Both the position numbers and the translations under genes were made by a program. The notes beneath the pieces were generated by a model. The model searched no databases, was not told the origin of the DNA, and saw only the letters and a program-made list of their open reading frames with translations. Source: a bacterium (GTDB taxonomy: Bacteria; UBA10199; 2-02-FULL-44-16; JAAZCA01). Taken from it: DNA of 64,000 nt. Positions 60,289 through 64,000 of the stretch are shown piece by piece (position 1 is the first letter of the stretch; each line of letters starts with the position of its first letter). The stretch covers positions 248,001-312,000 of the forward strand of contig JAJZQH010000001.1 in the NCBI GenBank assembly GCA_021810905.1, read 5' to 3'.

Positions 60289-60455
60289 CAAAACATCACG
60301 AGCTCGGTGAACTCCGACGAGTGAATCTCGCTGCGGCGTGCACCTCTCTGTCACTTCTACGCGTTCAGTTCCCCTCTGAGTCTGTGGCTACAAAGGCCCC
60401 GGAAGCCGTCTGTCACTGCAATAAACGATGTTGCATCCTTTTCGAACCTCCTCCG

Positions 60456-60467
60456 TCTGTATACAAA
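60456..60467. promoter_or_regulatory. TCTGTATACAAA motif upstream of arsM
   Basis: A 12-base motif with an 8-base palindromic core (TGTATACA), 34 bp before the arsM ATG. The same 12 bases occur at 62319-62330, between the DUF486 and TIGR02147 genes, and a near copy (TTGTATACGC) at 62401. Possible operator; the number of copies elsewhere is unknown. Confidence 0.35.
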
Positions 60468-60500
60468 GAAGGTCAACGATTCCAAAAAAGGAGGATCAAT

Positions 60501-61265
60501 ATGGACCGGAAAACCATCAAGTCGGCAGTACGGAAGAAATACGCTGAAATAGCGAAAACCGGGCCGTCGTCGCAGGGATGCGGTTGCTCTGCATCCGGGA
60601 GTTGCTGCCCATCCGCAAAAAAAGGAAATGCGAGGCTCGTCGATTACGGCGAAGCTGCGGCAGATGTCGTAGCCGGCGCGGACCTTGGACTCGGCTGCGG
60701 AATTCCAACATTATATGCGGGCATCGGGGCCGGCGACGTAGTGCTTGACCTCGGCAGCGGCGCCGGAGTGGACGCGTTTCTGGCCGCGCGCGCCGTGGGG
60801 CCAGAGGGCCGTGTGATCGGCGTGGACATGACGCCCGAGATGATCGAACGGGCGCAAAAAAACGCGAAAAAAGAAGGATGCGAGAACGTCGAATTCAGGC
60901 TCGGCGATATCGAGGCGCTACCCGTGCGCGACGAAAGCGTCGACGTGGTCATCTCGAACTGCGTTATCAACCTGGCGCCGGACAAGCGACGCGTCTACGC
61001 GGAAATCAGGCGCGTGCTCAGGCGCGGCGGCAGGTTCTCGATCTCCGATATGGTCACATACGGCGCTGTGCCGGAAAAAATACGCAGAGACATGGAGCAA
61101 TGGGCCGGATGCGTCGCCGGCGCGCTTGACCGCGACGACTATCTCAAGCTGGTTGACGAGGCCGGCTTCAGGAACGTAAACATCAAGGACTTCGTGGAGT
61201 ACGATTATTACAAGGGCGATGGATTTGGTCTGGCGAGTATAACGCTGGAAGGGTTGAAACCATGA
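60501..61265 (+). CDS. arsM: Arsenite S-adenosylmethyltransferase
   Basis: A 254-residue SAM methyltransferase that methylates trivalent arsenic. The three conserved cysteines of ArsM are C66 (LGLGCGIP), C154 (SNCVINL) and C204 (WAGCVAGAL). The SAM-binding motif is DLGSGAGVD (about 84), and the N-terminal GCGCSASGSCCPS region adds more cysteines. The ATG at 60501 follows a perfect AAGGAGG SD. The stop overlaps the sigZ start by four bases (ATGA), so the two are coupled. No arsR, arsC or arsB is near. Confidence 0.92.
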   Translation: MDRKTIKSAVRKKYAEIAKTGPSSQGCGCSASGSCCPSAKKGNARLVDYGEAAADVVAGADLGLGCGIPTLYAGIGAGDVVLDLGSGAGVDAFLAARAVGPEGRVIGVDMTPEMIERAQKNAKKEGCENVEFRLGDIEALPVRDESVDVVISNCVINLAPDKRRVYAEIRRVLRRGGRFSISDMVTYGAVPEKIRRDMEQWAGCVAGALDRDDYLKLVDEAGFRNVNIKDFVEYDYYKGDGFGLASITLEGLKP

Positions 61266-61909
61266 CCGTAGCAACCGAGCAGATCTGGAAGGCGTTCATA
61301 CAAAAGATGCGGCGTTTTGTATCCAGAAATGTGTCGGATCCAGACGACGCGGAGGACATAGTTCAAGAGATATTCCTCAAGCTCCACTCGCGCATCGGAA
61401 CGCTGCGCGACGATACGCGCGTAACGCCATGGCTCTACAGGATAGCACGAAATGCCATCGTGGATTATTACCGCAGCCGCCGTCCGCGCGCACCGCTGCC
61501 GGAAAATCTCGCCGCAGAAAAAGGCACCGTCGAGCAAACGGCCGAGGGCAGGATCGCAGACGGGCTTGGTGAGATGATAAAGTATCTGCCCGAGAAATAC
61601 CGCCAGGCGATCGCGCTTACTGAAATCGAAGGCATCACTCAGCGCGAGCTTGCGCAGCGGCTGGGGATCACGCTGGCCGGCGCGAAATCCCGAGTGCAGC
61701 GCGGGCGCGCGCTGCTGCGCCGCGGGCTCATGGCATGCTGTCATTTCGAATTCGACAGGAGGGGCGGGCTCATCGATTACGTCCCGCGTTCACGCTGCTG
61801 TGATGAGTGCAGCGAACAAAAAAACCGTGAACACGATGCTGCGCAGAACACCGTGTCGATCAATTCATCTCCAGCAGCGGCGCGGGCGAACCGACTCCGC
61901 GGAAGATAA
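61262..61909 (+). CDS. sigZ: SigZ-type ECF sigma factor
   Basis: A 215-residue RNA polymerase sigma factor. Region 2 is about 8-75 (DAEDIVQEIFLKLH) and region 4 about 100-158 (YLPEKYRQAIALTEIEGITQ, then LAQRLGITLAGAKSRVQRGR). The C-terminal extension carries CCHFEFDRRGGLIDYVPR and CCDEC (C159, C160, C179, C180, C183), a mark of the SigZ family, and could bind metal or respond to thiol-reactive arsenic species. It is coupled to arsM. The 3' end overlaps that of the convergent DUF486 gene by 50 bp. Confidence 0.87.
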   Translation: MTVATEQIWKAFIQKMRRFVSRNVSDPDDAEDIVQEIFLKLHSRIGTLRDDTRVTPWLYRIARNAIVDYYRSRRPRAPLPENLAAEKGTVEQTAEGRIADGLGEMIKYLPEKYRQAIALTEIEGITQRELAQRLGITLAGAKSRVQRGRALLRRGLMACCHFEFDRRGGLIDYVPRSRCCDECSEQKNREHDAAQNTVSINSSPAAARANRLRGR

Positions 61910-62228
61910 AATACGCGGCGCCTACGAGGCAGAGACATGCCCACAGGTAATCCAGTTTGAGCGGTTCTCTCATGTACACCACGCAGAAAACTCCGAAGAC
62001 GCTCATCGTGATGATCTCCTGAATCACCTTGAGCTGGCTCAAGGAATAATACTGATATCCGATCCTGTTCGCAGGCACCTGCAGGCAGTATTCGAAAAAA
62101 GCCACTCCCCAACTGAACAGGATCGCCAGCAGCAGCGCCCTCCCCTTCATATCCCTCAGATGCCCGTACCAGGCGTAGGTCATGAAGACGTTGGAACAGA
62201 TGAGCAGCAAAATCGGCAAGGGACGCAT
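61860..62228 (-). CDS. DUF486 (DMT-like) membrane protein
   Basis: A 122-residue inner-membrane protein with four hydrophobic segments: PLPILLLICSNVFMTYAWYG, LLLAILFSWGVAFFEYCLQV, ITMSVFGVFCVVYM and LWACLCLVGAAYFIF. The NRIGYQYYSLSQLKVIQEIIT loop is typical of DUF486. The function is unknown; its fold resembles small drug/metabolite transporters. ATG at 62228 with AAGGAG. Confidence 0.88.
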   Translation of the reverse strand: MRPLPILLLICSNVFMTYAWYGHLRDMKGRALLLAILFSWGVAFFEYCLQVPANRIGYQYYSLSQLKVIQEIITMSVFGVFCVVYMREPLKLDYLWACLCLVGAAYFIFRGVGSPAPLLEMN

Positions 62229-62318
62229 GGCTCTCTCCTTTGAGGAGAGGGAGGCATATCCAGCAAGAGAGGCGATTTCAAGCACGGTGTTGAACGGAAG
62301 GGCGCGGCAAAGCGCCTT

Positions 62319-62330
62319 CTGTATACAAAT
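62319..62330. promoter_or_regulatory. TCTGTATACAAA motif, second copy
   Basis: Identical 12 bases to those at 60456-60467, in the intergenic region between the DUF486 gene (minus) and the TIGR02147 gene (plus). It is about 90 bp upstream of the DUF486 start. A related TTGTATACGC lies at 62401, 70 bp before the TIGR02147 start. Possible operator shared with arsM-sigZ. Confidence 0.33.
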
Positions 62331-62471
62331 TTATCAGTAATTTTGCTATTGCCATTTTTTATCATTGTTTTTCAGCAGGTTATTGATATTTAGTATTCAG
62401 TTGTATACGCTTTTTAAACAATAAGTGAATTTCTTGCTTTCATTCACTCCCCGTGGGCGTACAATTAACAC

Positions 62472-63326
62472 ATGAAACGAACAAGACCGGCAATCGATCT
62501 ATTCCGCTATAGGGACTATCGACAGTTCCTGCGGGATTGGTACGCCCAGACCAAGCGAGATCGCCGCTCTTTTTCGTTCAGGGCGTTCTCTCAGCGCGCA
62601 GGATTCCGTTCCCCGAACTTTCTCAAGCTCGTTATGGACGGCGATCGAAATCTCACGGAGGAAAGTGTAGTCAAGTTTATGAACGGGCTCAACCTGAACA
62701 AGCAGGAGCAGGAGTTCTTCCGCGACCTCGTATTCTTCAATCAGTCTACCAATCACGAGCTCAAGGATAAATACTACCGCAACATGCTCCGCTCGCGCAG
62801 GCTCAAACATCTCACACCGATCGAGGGAAAACAGTACGAATACTACTCGAAATGGTATCACCCGGTCGTTCGTGAACTGGTCAACGCTACTGATTTCGAC
62901 GGCCGGGCGGAATGGATCGCGCAGCGACTCAATCCTCCCATAACAAATGAAGAGGCGGCCAGATCGCTCGCGCTCCTGGCTCGCCTCGGATTCATCGAAC
63001 AGGGAGCGGATGGGCGCTGGAAGCAGTCGAGCACGCTCGTCTCCACTGGACCGGAGCCGTGTTCCCACACGGTCTTCACCTATCATCTGGGTCTGCTCGA
63101 CCTGACGAAGGAGATCCTTCGCCGCACTCCTCCGGCAAAACGTGATATCAGCGCGCTCACACTCGGCGTCGCGCGCGAGCGGCTGCCGCAGATCAAGAAG
63201 ATGGTGCAGGAGTTTCGGGAGGAGATCATGAAACTCGTCTCGGAAGATGTGCATCCGGAAGAAGTAGTCCAGCTCAACGTCCAGATGTATCCGGTGACGT
63301 CGCCGGGAAAGGATGACGAACGATGA
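62472..63326 (+). CDS. TIGR02147-type regulator (DUF4423)
   Basis: A 284-residue protein of a family numerous in Fibrobacter and Bdellovibrio-like bacteria. It opens with FRYRDYRQFLRDWYAQTKRD, then a helix-turn-helix-like FSQRAGFRSPNFLKLVMDGDR, and the middle KWYHPVVRELV and LNPPITNEEAARSLALLARL. Family members are thought to be transcription regulators; this one overlaps the following lipoprotein gene by four bases (ATGA) and probably controls it. No SD is apparent. Confidence 0.88.
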   Translation: MKRTRPAIDLFRYRDYRQFLRDWYAQTKRDRRSFSFRAFSQRAGFRSPNFLKLVMDGDRNLTEESVVKFMNGLNLNKQEQEFFRDLVFFNQSTNHELKDKYYRNMLRSRRLKHLTPIEGKQYEYYSKWYHPVVRELVNATDFDGRAEWIAQRLNPPITNEEAARSLALLARLGFIEQGADGRWKQSSTLVSTGPEPCSHTVFTYHLGLLDLTKEILRRTPPAKRDISALTLGVARERLPQIKKMVQEFREEIMKLVSEDVHPEEVVQLNVQMYPVTSPGKDDER

Positions 63327-64000
63327 AACGAATATGCACAATTCTGCTGACCCTTGCGCTCGTCGCGCTTGTCTCCTCATGCGGCGGGAATACGGGCGGC
63401 TCTGAGACCGGCAATCCGATCGACACGTCGCTTCGAACCTTTATGGGCGACCTGCCGCAAAACCAGACTTCCGCGATCAAGGGCACGAATTTGTCATGTG
63501 CCGCGGACGCCATCGCTGCAGTTGATTCGGTGGGCACAGCGGTTTCCTCAGACGTGCTCGCGGACTGCTCCTTCGAGATGAGGCTTCCGACGGGGCGAGC
63601 CTATTCCGTAATCCTGTTCAACGGCGGCATCAACACCGTATCTTTCGCCTTTGTTAACGGAACCGGCCGGCTGCCGTCGCCGGTCATGTACGTCAGCGCC
63701 GGAGATCTTCCGATCGATGTGGGCAACGTCACCATCGCTGGAGGCAGCGCCACCGTGGCCAGGGAACCCTCGGAGCAGAATGACCGCGACTCTGACAGCG
63801 TAGCTGATTACGACGATCCTGACGACGACAATGACGGTATAATCGACGAAGAGGAACAGAACTGCGATCTGGACGATTTCATCGACGATGATGACGAAGC
63901 GAGCCCGTGCACCGGCGCCGCTGCCGCAGGAACGCCGCAGGTGCTGGAGGTGCGGCCTGTGAACAATGAAGGCATCGATGAAGGGACCGAGTCGGTCGCC
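63323..64000 (+). CDS. Lipoprotein with thrombospondin type 3-like calcium motifs (partial)
   Basis: The frame from ATG 63323 runs off the end of the window. The lipobox is LVSSC (Cys20), followed by GGNTGGSETGNPID, a beta domain with three cysteines (LSCAADAI, LADCSFEM) and a calcium-binding stretch DRDSDSVADYDDPDDDNDG in the TSP3 style, then a pair of cysteines and the start of an Ig-like Big_5 domain (VLEVRPVNNEG). It is coupled to the TIGR02147 gene. Probably a surface-exposed lipoprotein; at least 226 residues. Confidence 0.85.
   Translation, partial: MKRICTILLTLALVALVSSCGGNTGGSETGNPIDTSLRTFMGDLPQNQTSAIKGTNLSCAADAIAAVDSVGTAVSSDVLADCSFEMRLPTGRAYSVILFNGGINTVSFAFVNGTGRLPSPVMYVSAGDLPIDVGNVTIAGGSATVAREPSEQNDRDSDSVADYDDPDDDNDGIIDEEEQNCDLDDFIDDDDEASPCTGAAAAGTPQVLEVRPVNNEGIDEGTESVA

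Overview
The window looks like chromosomal DNA of a Gram-negative bacterium of deltaproteobacterial grade (Myxococcota, Bdellovibrionota or Desulfobacterota-like). It is moderately GC-rich and carries many lipoproteins with clear lipoboxes, an outer-membrane barrel, a secreted metzincin protease with a C-terminal sorting-like tail, a TIGR02147-type regulator and SigZ. Lineage is inferred from gene content, not from a marker-gene tree. Nothing suggests phage, plasmid or CRISPR.

Layout. 1-1,250: the conserved tRNA-Thr(TGT)/Tyr(GTA)/Gly(TCC)/Thr(GGT)-tuf operon, read leftwards and split by repeat-rich spacers and a MITE-like element. 1.5-19.1 kb: mostly leftward housekeeping genes (rlmB, EF-G2-type GTPase, proS-pyrF-Mut7-C, ispG) mixed with a PAS / histidine kinase / receiver operon, a secreted protease with a small exported partner, lipoproteins, a PTS-EIIA/zinc-ribbon fusion and an M15-type murein endopeptidase. 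19.1-34.2 kb: an HPPD-like dioxygenase, an FG-GAP lipoprotein, an AmpG-like transporter, the three-gene proton-translocating transhydrogenase (pntAA-pntAB-pntB), an outer-membrane protein, a fused aspartokinase/diaminopimelate decarboxylase, and phosphoketolase plus acetate kinase, which together turn ketose phosphates into acetate and ATP through acetyl phosphate. 34.2-40.5 kb: an orphan GHKL ATPase, a stand-alone Cache protein, HydE, an unknown protein and a cold-shock protein.

40.6-48.6 kb holds the most striking locus: a complete seven-gene, translationally coupled operon for a membrane-bound complex related to group 4 hydrogenases and Complex I. Its catalytic-type subunit has lost three of the four NiFe-ligating cysteines, while the ferredoxin-type clusters, the proximal cluster and the antiporter-like subunits remain. 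It fits the energy-converting-hydrogenase-related (Ehr) class. The promoter-proximal gene is an HTH-PTS EIIA fusion.

48.7-64 kb: a hemerythrin with one iron ligand replaced, asnB, small secreted cysteine-rich proteins, a diacylglycerol-kinase-like enzyme with an altered motif, a NYN nuclease, two further GHKL-type orphan proteins, a coupled arsM-sigZ pair, a DUF486 membrane protein, and a TIGR02147 regulator coupled to a calcium-binding-type lipoprotein that runs off the window.

The intergenic DNA is rich in short dispersed palindromic and tandem repeats of at least six kinds. Some have entered coding sequence (proS, the end of ispG). Two MITE-like elements, at 590-770 and 18,330-18,457, share a core but have different terminal inverted repeats. 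All functions are assigned from motifs read by eye; no database search was run.
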